Assembly: GCA_907165275.2 (NCBI GenBank)
Contig: OU015652.1
Span: 14,213,001 to 14,277,000 of the forward strand
Source: Zygaena filipendulae
Lineage: Eukaryota; Arthropoda; Insecta; Lepidoptera; Zygaenidae
Reading direction: 5' to 3'
DNA: 64,000 bases
The stretch's first letter is position 1, and each line of letters opens with the position of its first letter. A program made the translations under genes and the position numbers. Under the pieces are notes generated by a model that worked only from the letters and a program-made list of their open reading frames with translations, ran no database searches and had not been told where the DNA came from. Shown here piece after piece: positions 1 through 10,575 of the stretch.

Positions 1-288
1 AAAGTAACGACGGTTTTGGTGCCGGTGGTTTTGTAATTGGTAGCAAGCCTAGGGACTTACTGAGTGACTGACCTATAAAAATAGTATAAATCCTATTAAC
101 TTTATTTTTCCACCTCACAGTCTTACGATTCATGTCAAAGATTCAAGGAAATAAAACCTAATTTACAAAAATAGGATCACATAATACAAATAATATGTTT
201 GAAACGATTTTGCGCAGAACAAGGACTGAGCGATAGAGACCGATGATATAAATACATACCTACCTGGACTTATTGATACTTTTTATAT
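1..288. other. AT-rich unique sequence
   Basis: No open frame, repeat end or RNA gene could be recognised here. Confidence 0.5.
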
Positions 289-475
289 CCATAGTATAAT
301 ACATATATAAGTAATTCCTTGTGTGTATCTGTTGCGCGATAAAAATTATTCTATTCTAATTCTATGTAGTATACCTAATATACCACGTTTGCTTGGTTTC
401 CCTGACACAAGCTAATAATAGATTACTATGGGATCAATTAGATCTGTATATTGTTAAGTGGATTGTTATTATTCT
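289..475 (+). mobile_element. SINE body remnant, head missing, with nested insert
   Basis: The segment resembles the body of the tRNA-headed SINE at 25988-26255: both share TATAGTATAATACATAT, then ATACCACGTTTG, a GTTTCC stretch, ACACAAGC/ATACAAGC and GTGGGATCAA/ATGGGATCAA. The tRNA-like head is absent. About 50 bp at roughly 317-366, starting CCTTGTGTGT and ending in TTCTATTCTAATTCTA, interrupts the body and looks like the tail repeats at 57370 and 59150, so a second element probably inserted here. Class assignment rests on the partner copy that keeps A and B boxes. Confidence 0.6.
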
Positions 476-1227
476 ACCAATTCTAGTCGATAATAATATC
501 ATAACGCAGATATCAGTTTTTCATGAATTAAACTCTTTCACAACATCGTAGCAGTTATGTAAATTAGGGCTACTGCATTTCGTTCCATATAGAAACAAAG
601 TTGGTTCTTCAAGGATTAGTTCTTTGTCATGATTTCACCCTTTAACACAAACTTATTTCTTTGAATTTAAAGTTAAACGTATTATCTCATCCGAATATAA
701 TATTATACCACGGTGCCTTATTTTTTTTATTGTTATTTCCTTCGACTTCCATGTGTTTTCGTTTACCGTTGCGGAGCGTAGATCACTGATGCTCCCTCTG
801 CTTTCGATTTGATCTACAAGTTTCGGCGACACGATTTATTCTGATAATGTCGTCAACCGGCGTGGCGGGATCAATCATCGTCTTGTTAACGAGTGGGCCA
901 GCTGTTGTGCACGCGATTGATAGTGCCATAAACTGTATTTATAGTGGCTGGCCGCCGCGCAACACGTGGGGAAGTGTCCGCGATGTGCGGCGCCCGAGGA
1001 AGGATTACCGACGTGTCGGCGATGCGTGCCCGCGGGTGGATGCGGCATTTGGATGGGTGTAGTCTAACGTCTAATCCAAGGTTCTAATCCATGCCTAGTA
1101 TAATATTATCTGTGTCTACACTAACATAACCAGCGGCAGTGTCAAAAATATACAAGCAATGTTTTTTTTTATCTTTGTATATACTATATGTTAGTGTCCA
1201 TGTTGCCTGACAACAAAACAATAAATA
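476..1227. other. Unique sequence with a GC-rich block
   Basis: AT-rich to about 770, then a CpG-rich block at about 780-1075. An open frame of 71 codons at 847-1062 lies in the GC-rich block, where stops are rare by composition. It shows no motif, so I do not call it a gene. Confidence 0.4.
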
Positions 1228-1549
1228 AAATAAATAAATGTGAAAGTTTGGATATATGTTTGTTACCCAATAACGCCACAACGGCTGAACGGAATTTGAT
1301 GCAATTTGACAAACATATCGATTATTTATGGTCTTGAATAAGACATAGGTGGGGTACTTCTTGTTCCGGAATTCCCTCAGGAATTCTGTCTTTAACTCTG
1401 TTACTTTTTGACGCCTTAACCACTCAACCAATAATCATGCAATTTGGCAAACTGGTCAGGGGTACAGAAAAGCACGTGGGGTAATTTTTATCCAGAATTC
1501 ACGCGGGAGCTCCGAAATTAACGCGGCTGAAATCGCGAGCAATCGCTAG
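1228..1549 (+). mobile_element. Helitron-like family D, two tandem copies
   Basis: The first unit starts near AAATGTGAAAGTTTGGAT and runs to about 1398 through a GGAATTCCCTCAGGAA palindrome. A second unit follows directly and ends in CGCTAG before T. The order (TATAAATGTGAAAG, TGTTTGTTAC, CCGAAATTAACGCGG, GCTAGT) is the family D order. The second unit lacks its 5' end, so this is a tandem or nested arrangement. Confidence 0.65.
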
Positions 1550-2079
1550 TAATTAATGAAAACAAAGTGAAAAAATATCAACGACGATTCCGCAGCGGAT
1601 TTTTGCAAAACAATTGAAGATATTTTGAAGGCAATTTAATACAGTCAAATTATAAACAAGCCAATTATTGGATATTTTCTATGGCGGAAGATATTGATTA
1701 TTTTACTACTTTGAGTTAATATTTAGTATGTAACCGACATGTAGCAGCGTATTTTCGACACGCATAAACTACAGGATCATGTTACCTGTACACAATGGCG
1801 ATCGTTTCATGCCAAGCTTATAAGAGTCAAAGTGGCGCAATAAATCATCATCTAAAACAGTTGTTTTAATAAACACAATTCTTTTTTATACTCTGGCAGC
1901 ATTTCAATTCAATGGCGTCAAGTTTGATCAAAAGCTACCATTTTTAATAATGTCTTTGAAGGTGGATGTTTTGTTTTGTTTAGAGAATGGCATCACTTCG
2001 GTTGCCGTATCCTCCATTTCGCCTCGCAAGGGACAAGGTTTAATCACACCCATAACACTCCATACAAGCGAATGGATTT
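1550..2079. other. Unique AT-rich sequence
   Basis: No gene, repeat end or RNA signature seen. Confidence 0.4.
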
Positions 2080-2700
2080 AATTACCTACTACTACTACAG
2101 CAGGGCGGCTTGTGTACACACGTGGCACACACGTGTGTGTGCGTGTGATCACAGAACAGAAAATAACAGATAGAAGGGACATCAACTTAGTTTAGTATGA
2201 TAACAGATGAAAAGCAGTATCGCCGGGTGATTTTCGCACACAAAACTATTCATCACGAACTAAAACATTCATTAACGTATAGAAATGTATTAAACGCTGT
2301 TATGTTTTTATTTAATCCGTTTTCAAAATTCACAGATTTGGGAATATTATGATATAGAATGATATACTTGGGATGGCAGCGAAAGAAGTTTCGGGCAAGT
2401 TAGAGCATTTGCTCTAACTTCCTTAACCCTTTGCAATGCTGACGTGCCTGTCCCACCTACATGTCCTCTCTAGTTAATTTATTTGCTCTGTGCGTGTGAC
2501 GTAGGGCTCGCGGCGGGGCGCGGTGAGCGGCGGGGGGAGAGGGACACATTCAAGTTGATATTGTTGATACACAGTAGCGACAGTCTACACCGCTATCACC
2601 TCTAGACTCGCTGCTACATCATGGCGAGGCGCTGGGAGGCACGGAGTTGGCGGGGAGCGAAGTGTCGCTTCTTTACGCCCTAATAGTATTCTTTGACTCA
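2080..2700 (+). repeat. GC-rich duplicated unit, copy 1 (interrupted)
   Basis: Two blocks (about 2080-2148 and 2489-2700) match, in inverted orientation and the same order, the uninterrupted sequence at 19102-19350. Shared landmarks are CTACTACTACTACAG, GGCGGCTTGTG, TGTGCGTGTG, GGGGCGCGG, GGGGGGAGAGGGACACATTC and GTGTCGCTTCT. The blocks are CpG-rich and not open for translation. The intervening 340 bp is annotated separately. The unit could be a duplicated regulatory module or an unknown repeat family. Confidence 0.7.
2149..2488. mobile_element. 340-bp insertion flanked by an 11-bp direct repeat
   Basis: TGTGCGTGTGA occurs at 2138-2148 and again at 2489-2499. The paralogue on the minus strand at 19.3 kb has this motif essentially once, with no insert. 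This is the layout expected of an insertion with a target duplication. No transposon ends were recognised inside. It holds a perfect 10-bp-arm hairpin at 2397-2420 (AAGTTAGAGC / GCTCTAACTT with loop ATTT). Confidence 0.5.
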
Positions 2701-3359
2701 CAGTTTACATCCGCGGTATATCTTGCTGGCGTCACGTTTGACAAGCGATAATGTCGCAAACAGAAGTGTCTACCCACACAGCCGCACTGCACGCATACAA
2801 TCGACGACACAAGTGGTTTCATCAACATCACTTGTCGACATCGAAACTCAGGATTTTATTCGTATGTATTTTATAAAGTATATTATAACAAAGCTCCTAC
2901 CCGAATGTTAGAGTTATAATGCCCAAAAGGTTGTGGATAAAATGAATAATAGTGAATGAAAAAAGTGGATACCTAATATATTTTGAAACAATACACTATC
3001 AATAAAATTTAAGACTGTAATTCTTTTTAAGGAAAGTCACGTGACCACCGCAGTAACACGATACAGCGCGCTTTGGATATTAAACGTATTAACTTCCGGC
3101 GCCGACTGTACCCCAGCCCGCACGCTATGGTATTACGATAAAACATGCGTTATCGTCATCAAATGTACCCAACTACCCACCTATTTTTATTACAGCTGAC
3201 GATTGTTTTAATCCCATAAGCTTGTTCACACGGTTTATGCTACTTTTGAAATGGATCTAGTAAGAATTACTTTTGATTACCCAGTACCTAGATACCTACC
3301 TAAATAGTGTGAATTTGACACATAATGACTGAAAATTTAAAAAAAAATCGAATGAAATC
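2701..3359. other. Unique sequence
   Basis: Nothing recognisable. The 72-codon open frame at 2693-2911 has no motif. Confidence 0.35.
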
Positions 3360-3605
3360 ATGAGTTTCCATAGAAATTCCGGAAAAAAAAATACAGCTAG
3401 CTTCCTATACCTACTCTAAAGAGCCTGTCCAGATGACGCGTTCTACGGACGGGATCTATGTGGCTCTAGTATCTCGGGAACACGCGGGTTCTCGACTAGC
3501 GCGTAAAACGTCTCACGGACAGGCTCTTAATGAAAGAATTTTTAAAATCTATTCAGTAGTTTTTGAGTTTATCCATTGCAAACAAACACACAAAATAGAT
3601 TATTT
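3360..3605 (-). mobile_element. Helitron-like family D, degraded, split by a MITE
   Basis: On the minus strand the right part (3531-3605) reads GTGTGTTTGTTTGCAATGG, then ACTCAAAAACTACTGAAT, as in the D copy at 23266. The left part (3360-3416) holds GAGTTTCCATAGAAATTCCG and CTTCCTATA, equivalent to the middle of other copies. Removing the MITE at 3421-3526 restores the family order, so the MITE inserted into this copy. Confidence 0.6.
3421..3526. mobile_element. 106-bp MITE nested in a Helitron-like copy
   Basis: Perfect 10-bp terminal inverted repeats, GAGCCTGTCC and GGACAGGCTC, bound the element. It is followed by TTAA (3527-3530) and preceded by TAAA (3417-3420), consistent with a TTAA duplication carrying one substitution. 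That suggests a piggyBac-type insertion. There is no coding capacity. Confidence 0.6.
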
Positions 3606-6016
3606 TATCCTCTCGACTTTGACACAAGCTTCCGACACAAGCGAGCAAAAACAGCTTACACTGGCAAGTAGGTATAAAATGTATTTATTTCTCTAAATCC
3701 GTTTAGTTTCACGGGAACTTGCCGAATGCATCCCGAGCGGCGCGCTCCGTTGCACTTATTGACAATCGATTGACGGGCGCCCCCCTCCCCCCCGAGAACT
3801 CTTCAACCGCCCACAGCCTCCTTCAGCCGGGCCGGCCCCCCTCCGGCGCGCACCCACCCGCACTCGCCTGACCCATATAGACGACGTATTTATAATAATT
3901 GAAGCTCGGTACCGCATTCGAATGTGTAATAAATCGGATACTTTCGCAGTATGGTGATGGCGGGGTGCGGGGGGTGCGGGGTGGGGATCCAGGTCGAGGA
4001 TTAACGTCTACAATAATCAACTAATACGTTACCTACAGCCTACTTACCATATATAGATAGGATGAGTCAAAAAAGAGCAGATCATATTGAAAGAATGGTG
4101 ATTTGCATGCCAAGATAAATATTTAGAACTTATATCTAATTTTTCGTTTTTAAAATACTTAATGAATGAATTGCTTAGAAATATAGAGGAAACACTAAAG
4201 TTTGTCATCGCTCCTTTGAAGAAAAAAAGCTCTACAGAAATCAGTTCATTCAAGTCAGAACCTTCATAATCTCGTAAAGTGAAAATTTAATTTCTTTCGA
4301 GTGAGTAAAATTTAACACCTCAAGGTGAGAAACAAGTTTCTCGAATATTGCGGTAATAAGGTATATGACGTCAATTTAAATAATATGGTGGGTATATCAA
4401 AACTTTAAAGTGATGTGGCATCGATTAGTGCATAAAATGGATAAAAAACATTTAAAAAGGAAAATCGCCAGTGTTCCGAATTTGTACTTTTGCGGGTCTC
4501 ATATATTACGATTTACGAATCACGAAATTACGATGCATTCCATATCACTTCACAGTTTTTCAGTTTTCTTTAAAATTGACAAAATAATCGTCTGGACACT
4601 CTTGAGGTTTCCACTCTGTATCCTTTTTGGACACAACAAACCCACCGTTCCCTCAAGAATTGACTTACGACCGATAAAAAGCCTAAAAACTATTGGATTC
4701 ATTCGACCAAATGAGCTTTTTAATTTCGCCAAACAACTAACTGTATAGTGACGTATCGTCAAGTGCGATTGGAGGTCGACACTCCCGGCTCACTGTGCCG
4801 TCTTAAATTATGTCCGGGACGTGATAACGAACTGGGGGTGAAGAGGGGGTGAAGCGGGTGTCGAACGGCAGGGGAGGGGGGAGGGGCGTTTGGGGTAATA
4901 TTTACTTTTGCGACACACTCGACTAGTATTGTTTTATCGAACTACCTACTGTGCGATTGGACTGACGGAATGCGATTGCGCTATTTTATATTAGTACGTG
5001 GCGCAAATAGGGCTGCCTCCCGTGCTGTCATTGTTTGCGCCGTTTCTTTGCTAATTTATTAGGGTTGCCAGTCTTTTGAGGGACGGATCCTTTACGGCTG
5101 TTTTGGGGGCGGGGTGGCAATAATTTGCTTCAACTTATTGTCTGTATTCAATTATAGATCCCGGATGTTATGTAAGCATCTCTGCACCCTTCGTTATTTA
5201 TGAAAGCGGCGAAGGAAAATAAAGAAAGATAAAGTATTGACGAATTTTTGCGCTTTTCTACATTCGTAAATAAAAAAAAACATAACACAAGCGAACGTAA
5301 AACCAGACAATAAACGTCCAATTTCACGATAAATTTCACCTCAACACGCGTCCGTTATCAACGTTTCGAATAAAAAAGCCCGTTTAAAATGTCCTCATTT
5401 CCCTGTGACAGTCCGGTACGAAAACAAGACGTCCTGTCACCGAGATAACGTCAAAAGGGTTGAGTTCCGCAGAGGGCAGTATAAAAAAAAAAAAAACAAA
5501 ATAACCCCTTATCTTGTACGCTGTTCAGAATTTTACGACCGAACAGTCACATTTCGACCAAAAAAAGAGAGGAAAACAAAAACCTATTATTGCCACTCTT
5601 ATCAAAACTTGCAAAGGCAAAAATTACAGGTGATGTCGGAGTAATTCAAAATGAAACGGTCGTCGTTTAAAAACATTCCCCAACTTGATTCCGTTTTCAA
5701 CCCTTCACTGCCCACGTCAAAGTTTTTCAGAACTAGTTAAATATTTCCCCGGACCCACTTACACGCACACGTTCCGTTGTACGGGGTATACTGTAATACG
5801 TTTCGTTGTACGGCTGGGAAATCAACGGCCCACTTTAAACGTCACTTATGTCAACAATCGATTTAAAGTTCACTCGAACAAAAGTTACGCTTGAGGCGAC
5901 AGTTCGAAAAATTGGAACGAATAAAAAGGGGTTAAAAACTTTGTTTTACAGTGATGTCCTCTATAATAAGTGTTCGTAAATCGTAATAAACGTGCAGTCA
6001 AAAGTTTTTCAACAGG
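3606..6016. other. Unique sequence with GC- and G-rich blocks
   Basis: A CpG/C-rich block lies at about 3720-3860, a G-rich strip at about 4830-4890 and A-tracts near 5270 and 5480. A lone TGACGTCA lies near 4367. The open frames here (for example 4410-4748, 112 codons) have no recognisable domain and are not called. Confidence 0.35.
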
Positions 6017-6173
6017 TAGAGCTTGTCTAAACTAAAATGACGCGCCCCTCCCTCGGGTATACGCTTACGCACAACCGTTAAAATATCGATACGACACATA
6101 TAAATCTGGTCTGTCTGTTCATCATAAAGTGCGCAATACTGTCGCCTCACTCACACTATTAAAGAGATATTAT
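6017..6173 (-). mobile_element. MITE family K, truncated copy
   Basis: The segment starts TAGAGCTTGTCTAAAC, then CTAAAATGACGCGCCCC. It matches the reverse complement of the right half of the complete copy at 54397-54592, including ACAACCGTTAAA, TATCGATACGACACATATAA and TAAAGAGATATTATCAA. The other end is missing. TAGAGCTTRTCTAAA outside the inverted repeat is also present left of the 54.4-kb copy. Confidence 0.65.
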
Positions 6174-6862
6174 CAAGATCTACTTACCTAATTTATTTTT
6201 AAAAAGAATGACCAATGTCATCTTTTTCATAGATACTAAACAACATCGTAATTATATAATATTCTACAAACGTTGTATTAATCACCAATACTAGAATGTT
6301 AGAATGAAACGCCTGGCCATTTATAAAAAAAAAAAAAAGAACCGAAGATCTGTTCAAAGACAAAGGTGGTGGCGTATCGCACAAGGGTGGCGTCCGGCGC
6401 GCGGCGAGGCGACCCGTCGCATCTCGGTCCGGGGTCCGGACGGCCCGACTCCGAACTCGCGAATTAAAACTGCAGGTGGGGGGAGGGGGGCTTGTCCGGC
6501 ATTGATCTGCCGCTGACGCGTCCGGCGATGGAGACGTCACCTCACTCGCCCACCCTTCCACTTGCGCCCCCACCGCCGCCGGACCCTGTCCTTGCCACCC
6601 CTGAGCAGACGTGTGGACGTGCTTAGCGACGTCAAATTTATAATGTCGGTTTAAATGTTTCCTTTTCATGTTACAGTAGGAGCACGATGGAGCACGATGG
6701 ACGTATACTCTTATAAAAATATTCGCCATCAACCGTTTGTGTAATAATACAATTTAAGCGTCCAAGTAGATTCGAATAAATAATTAGTAAGTGTGTAAAA
6801 AAAAAACCATTTGGTACCTAAACTTGTTTATTTGATTTTCGTAACGTAAAATTATATATATG
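6174..6862. other. Unique sequence with GC-rich block
   Basis: About 6360-6600 is CpG-rich. A 177-codon minus-strand frame (6199-6732) crosses it. Its product is low-complexity Pro/Ser/Arg with a poly-Phe run from an A-tract, which fits chance openness. Confidence 0.4.
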
Positions 6863-7145
6863 ACTAGCTGTCCCTCGCGGTTTCACCCGCACGAGTTTCG
6901 GAATTCCCGCAGGAACTCCAAAGTAGGCTAATTTACTTCTTATAACATCAGCTAATTAGCAGAGAAAATCCCGTCAAAATCGGCCCAACCGTTTCGGAGA
7001 TTCACTCGCGTGAGTTTCGGAATTCCCGCAGGAACACCAAACTTCATTTATTCTTCGGCCTTAGAATAACAAACACAACACAAGAAGAATTAGCGAAATT
7101 GGTCCGGCTGTTCACGCGTGATGCCGTGAACAAGGCAAATAAGGA
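6863..7145 (-). mobile_element. Helitron-like family D, doubled 3' module
   Basis: Reading from ACTAGCTGTCCCTCGCGG, the sequence has the family D 3' hairpin region (GGTTTCACCCGC), then GAATTCCCGCAGGAA. A second CACTCGCGTGAGTTTCGG and GAATTCCCGCAGGAA module follows at about 7000. Both are on the minus strand. Confidence 0.65.
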
Positions 7146-7644
7146 TTCATTTAAAATATATATAAATATATATATATAAATATAGATGTTGTAAACTCAA
7201 ACTGTGTTCTAATTTTTACTTATATACCTAGTAGATTTGGCTCCCGTGGAAATATACTTGAAGGAATGACAAAACATCAAAGCATATAAATAGTGAGATT
7301 ATTATCGAAACCCCAAAATCTACTACGCAACTATTCGCAAATTAGTCGGCAAGCGGACTCAACCGGACTCACCCCAACTCGTCACCACATCCGTGAAGTG
7401 CAGGGTTGTCACAATTATTTTGCAACGTAGGAAATAACTTGTAATCTACTATTCAAAATGAACTTGTTGATAAAATATTTAGAGCTCTATTGTTGGAATT
7501 GTATTTTTGTTGTACTTTAACAAATATGTACATATAAATGTTACAATGTTTATAAATTAGTAAATAAATAAATAAATAAAATAAATAATAAATAAATAAA
7601 TATATGTATAATGTAAAATATGTACAACGAAAATTATTTCGTAA
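7146..7644. other. AT-rich sequence with an AAAT microsatellite
   Basis: Tetranucleotide AAAT repeats with one or two interruptions occupy about 7559-7602. The TATATA-rich tract at 7155-7185 is simple sequence. Nothing else was recognised. Confidence 0.6.
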
Positions 7645-7835
7645 TCCTCGTATTATAAATGCACAAGTGAGTTCGTTTGTTTGTTTATTACACTTTCAAG
7701 CCCTAACGGCTCAACCAATCATCATGAAATTTAGCATATTATATATTATCAGGCATACAGAGAAGGCATACATGTATATCTATCCCGGAATTCCCTCGGG
7801 AACTCCAAAAAAAACAGGGGTAAAACTACACTAAA
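7645..7835 (+). mobile_element. Helitron-like family D, plus copy of an opposed pair
   Basis: Starts A|TCCTCGTATTATAAATGC and runs through GTTTGTTTGTTTATTAC, ATCATGAAATTTAGC and GGAATTCCCTCGGGAACTCC. The 3' hairpin is lost. The next element is the same family in opposite orientation. Confidence 0.7.
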
Positions 7836-7867
7836 TTTTCCATACAATTCGTTGTTACAGCTAGGTA

Positions 7868-8068
7868 TACATTAATTTATATCTATTTCCTGTGGTTTAA
7901 CCCATGTTAATTTCGGAGTTCCCGCGGGGATTCCGAGATTAAAAGTCCTCTATATCTTTTCTGCAACCCTGACAACGCGTACGCAAAATTTCATGACGAT
8001 CTGTTGAGTAGTTATGGCATGAAAGCATATCTAACAAACAAACTCACATTCGCATTTATAATTTAGGA
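7868..8068 (-). mobile_element. Helitron-like family D, minus copy of an opposed pair
   Basis: Contains TTTCGGAGTTCCCGCGGGGA, GACAACGCGTACGCAAAATT and ends CGCATTTATAATTTAGGA, the reverse complement of the 5' border. It lies tail-to-tail with the copy at 7645-7835. Confidence 0.75.
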
Positions 8069-8156
8069 TGTTTCGATATTATAAGTCAAAGGACAGTATT
8101 TCTTCTATAATCTATATTATTTTAAAATTAAGGAAATACAATTGCTTATTAACATA

Positions 8157-8260
8157 CCTCCATAGTGATATTACGATAGGTACGTACCTACTTTATTACC
8201 TCCATGGTAAGTGATATTATTATACGTACCTATCTACTTTATTTCCTCTATTGTAAGTAG
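8157..8260 (+). repeat. Imperfect tandem repeat, unit about 44 bp
   Basis: CCTCCATAGTGATATTA... and CCTCCATGGTAAGTGATATT... repeat head to tail, each ending CTACTTTATT. A partial third unit starts CCTCTATTGTAAGT. Units lie at 8157-8198, 8199-8244 and 8245-8260. Confidence 0.75.
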
Positions 8261-9530
8261 TAAACTGGCAACCCTATTTAAGTACCAGGTCACGCGCCGC
8301 ACCGGACCTCACCCGTCGCACAGCGTTTGACTGAACGAAATCACTCAAAAGTTTTAATACCGCTTCCGTGGGGACACCCCGGACCCCGGACGGACTCGCT
8401 CGAGCGACTGCGGCGATAGTGTGCGTGCACCATTACAATGTGGTACAGATAGTTGCTGCCTATTGTGTAATATACGGTTTTAATAGAGATTTAATTGTTC
8501 CGTCTTTGGAATATCATGATTCATGTAATATTTTACATTTTACAGGTTTAGCTTACATGCGCTATTGTGCCAGTTAACAAATATTATTAATAAGTTAAAA
8601 AAAGTTTTCTTAGTAAGTGAATTTATGTAAGTAATTCTTTATGAGAAAATAAACATCTTCTTAAACCTACATTGAATATCTCTATGATCGTTTTAAATGT
8701 AGTTTTAATTTTACTCTCTTGCGAAGGTCAGATTCGCCACTGATCTTTGGAAATTAAAACGCCAATACATCCGAGTCTCGTCTCAGATACAACGGGAGTC
8801 CATGACGTCGGTCAAACGGACAGGCGGCCTCCATTTTTATATAGATTATTCAGTCAACGTCGCAGATTATCGTTGGCAATAATTAATTGAATCCGTCCGA
8901 CGCCGAGCCGCAACTGTCATCGGGTGACAGATTGTATATCTGTTAATACCCAATTATCTGCCCCCCCCATTGTGTCATCAAAACCCCCACCCCCCCTGAA
9001 AGGTGACTCGGGAGAGATGGAGAAAAAGGTATAATTAGTCGTTACAGGATTCTCTATTTCAACAACTTCTTGTTTGATTACCACTTAGGTGTAATATTTG
9101 ACCAAAAAATATCAACAGTTTCGAGAAAAATCAATTTCTATGGAGATCCAAACTGTTCCGAAAAACCTGTACGAATGCGCCGCGGTTTCATTTTATTTTA
9201 TTTAAAAAAAAATAGTAGATATTTATTTTTAATCATTATGTATCGGGCAGTATTCATCTTCAAATTATTGCCAGTTTGTTGACGTTTTTCGGCCGCGTAC
9301 CTATATGCGTTTCGTCCTGAAACTCCCCGTGCTGCGCTGCGGGTGCGTTCCAGACCAGTCACAGTTCTGAGCAGTTAATATAAAAAAGGGCAACAGTTGA
9401 ATTAGGGATAAAAATATGTATAGTATTTTTCGTACTATATTATTTTTCTATAAGTAGTACAATTGAGTGAAATATAATGCGATACTATAAAAATAGTGCG
9501 GGTAGCAACCCTACTTAAAAGTCAGTTAGA
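8261..9530. other. Unique sequence, conserved-looking block near 8.8 kb
   Basis: Intermediate-GC sequence at about 8750-8935 holds AATTAATTGAATCC and an inverted CTGTCA / TGACAG pair (8914-8930), a pattern typical of TALE homeodomain sites. C-tracts follow at 8960-8996. No coding feature is supported. Confidence 0.3.
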
Positions 9531-9793
9531 CTTCTTCTTCTTCTTCTTTTTCTTTAATAATGGCGTCTATAATTATAATTTGCCAATGACAATGTTTCTT
9601 AATAATAACAATCTCTTCATCTACTTCTTCAATTATGGCGAAACGCCAATGACAATGTTAGATTGTTCCCCAAGTTAAAATGGCTCTTTTGAAAGTCAGT
9701 TTCCTGCTCAGGGTCCAAAATAGATGCTGAAAAGTGACTGAAATAACGAAAAACGTGACACGCGTGTTTTCGATACGGCTTTCACTCGTCAAC
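9531..9793 (+). repeat. Dispersed repeat family F, copy 1
   Basis: Starts with a CTT microsatellite, then TTTAATAATGGCGTC, and ends GGCTTTCACTCGTCAACA. The 17344-17600 sequence matches it almost base for base and has similar edges. GCCAATGACAATGTT is present twice (9582-9596 and 9645-9659), so the element contains an old internal duplication. A TGGCG-AAA-CGCCA hairpin lies at 9636-9648. Its class is unknown. Confidence 0.8.
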
Positions 9794-10430
9794 AAGTTCC
9801 TATTCAAGGTTAGTTGTGTTTACAATCTTTGGTCAAACCGTCACAAGGTGAGCGTGGTCAAACAAACATCTACCTTTTACAAAATTAAAAAAAAAAAAGA
9901 CCTGGAAGTAAGAAACTAAAAGTTTGTGGTTTATCAATTAAAATTGTCGTTCATACAATATAATAATGTAGACGTCATACGAATCATTTGCATATTACGT
10001 TTCTATCCCCAATACGGATATTCTATTGAAATTGGCGCCTTATCCCGGCCGGGCCCGGTATTGCCAATCATCCCCGGATTCAGGGACTTGATCCCGGTTC
10101 TGTAATAAGTGCATTTCGTGAATATTCATTTGCCTACCTGCAGGTAGTTACCGAGCTATACCTACACGTGTACATACTGTAGGTACATACCTACGTACTC
10201 ATAAAATAATATGGAAAACTAAAACATTAAAGATATAATATTACACACATAAATAGGTGGTTTTAGTATCACTAGCCAAATTCAAAACAATTATCTACTT
10301 TTCGAATTTGAAAAAAGTTTCTTTCGAACTGTCTGTTTGTCCGACTTTTATTATGTTTTAGGCGTATTACGTAATAATTACCAAATGGTGGATGGAACCG
10401 AGTTTTCGCAATTACCTTTCTCATAGTTTA
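9794..10430. other. Unique sequence
   Basis: Nothing recognised beyond short GTAGGTAC-type palindromic runs around 10140-10195. Confidence 0.4.
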
Positions 10431-10575
10431 ACTAGCTGTCCCGCGCGATTTCACCCGCGGTAACCTCAGCGTCCCCGCGGTTATTTCGGGATAAAAGTCA
10501 CTCAGGATCACTGTAGCTTCCTATATGTGAAAGAATTTTCAAAAGCACACACTCATAAACTCACAAACACAACTT
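10431..10575 (-). mobile_element. Helitron-like family D copy
   Basis: Begins ACTAGCTGTCCCGCGCG, then TTTCACCCGCGGTAA, ATTTCGGGATAAAAG, and CTTCCTATATGTGAAAGAAT. It ends in ACTCACAAAC. The final 5' TATAAT border is missing. Confidence 0.75.

Noticed and set aside
847..1062. 71-codon frame in a GC-rich block
   Set aside because: GC-rich sequence lacks stops by chance. There are no motif, splice or promoter signals.
6199..6732. 177-codon open frame on the minus strand
   Set aside because: It crosses a CpG-rich block and an A-tract giving poly-Phe. The composition is low-complexity and no domain is visible.
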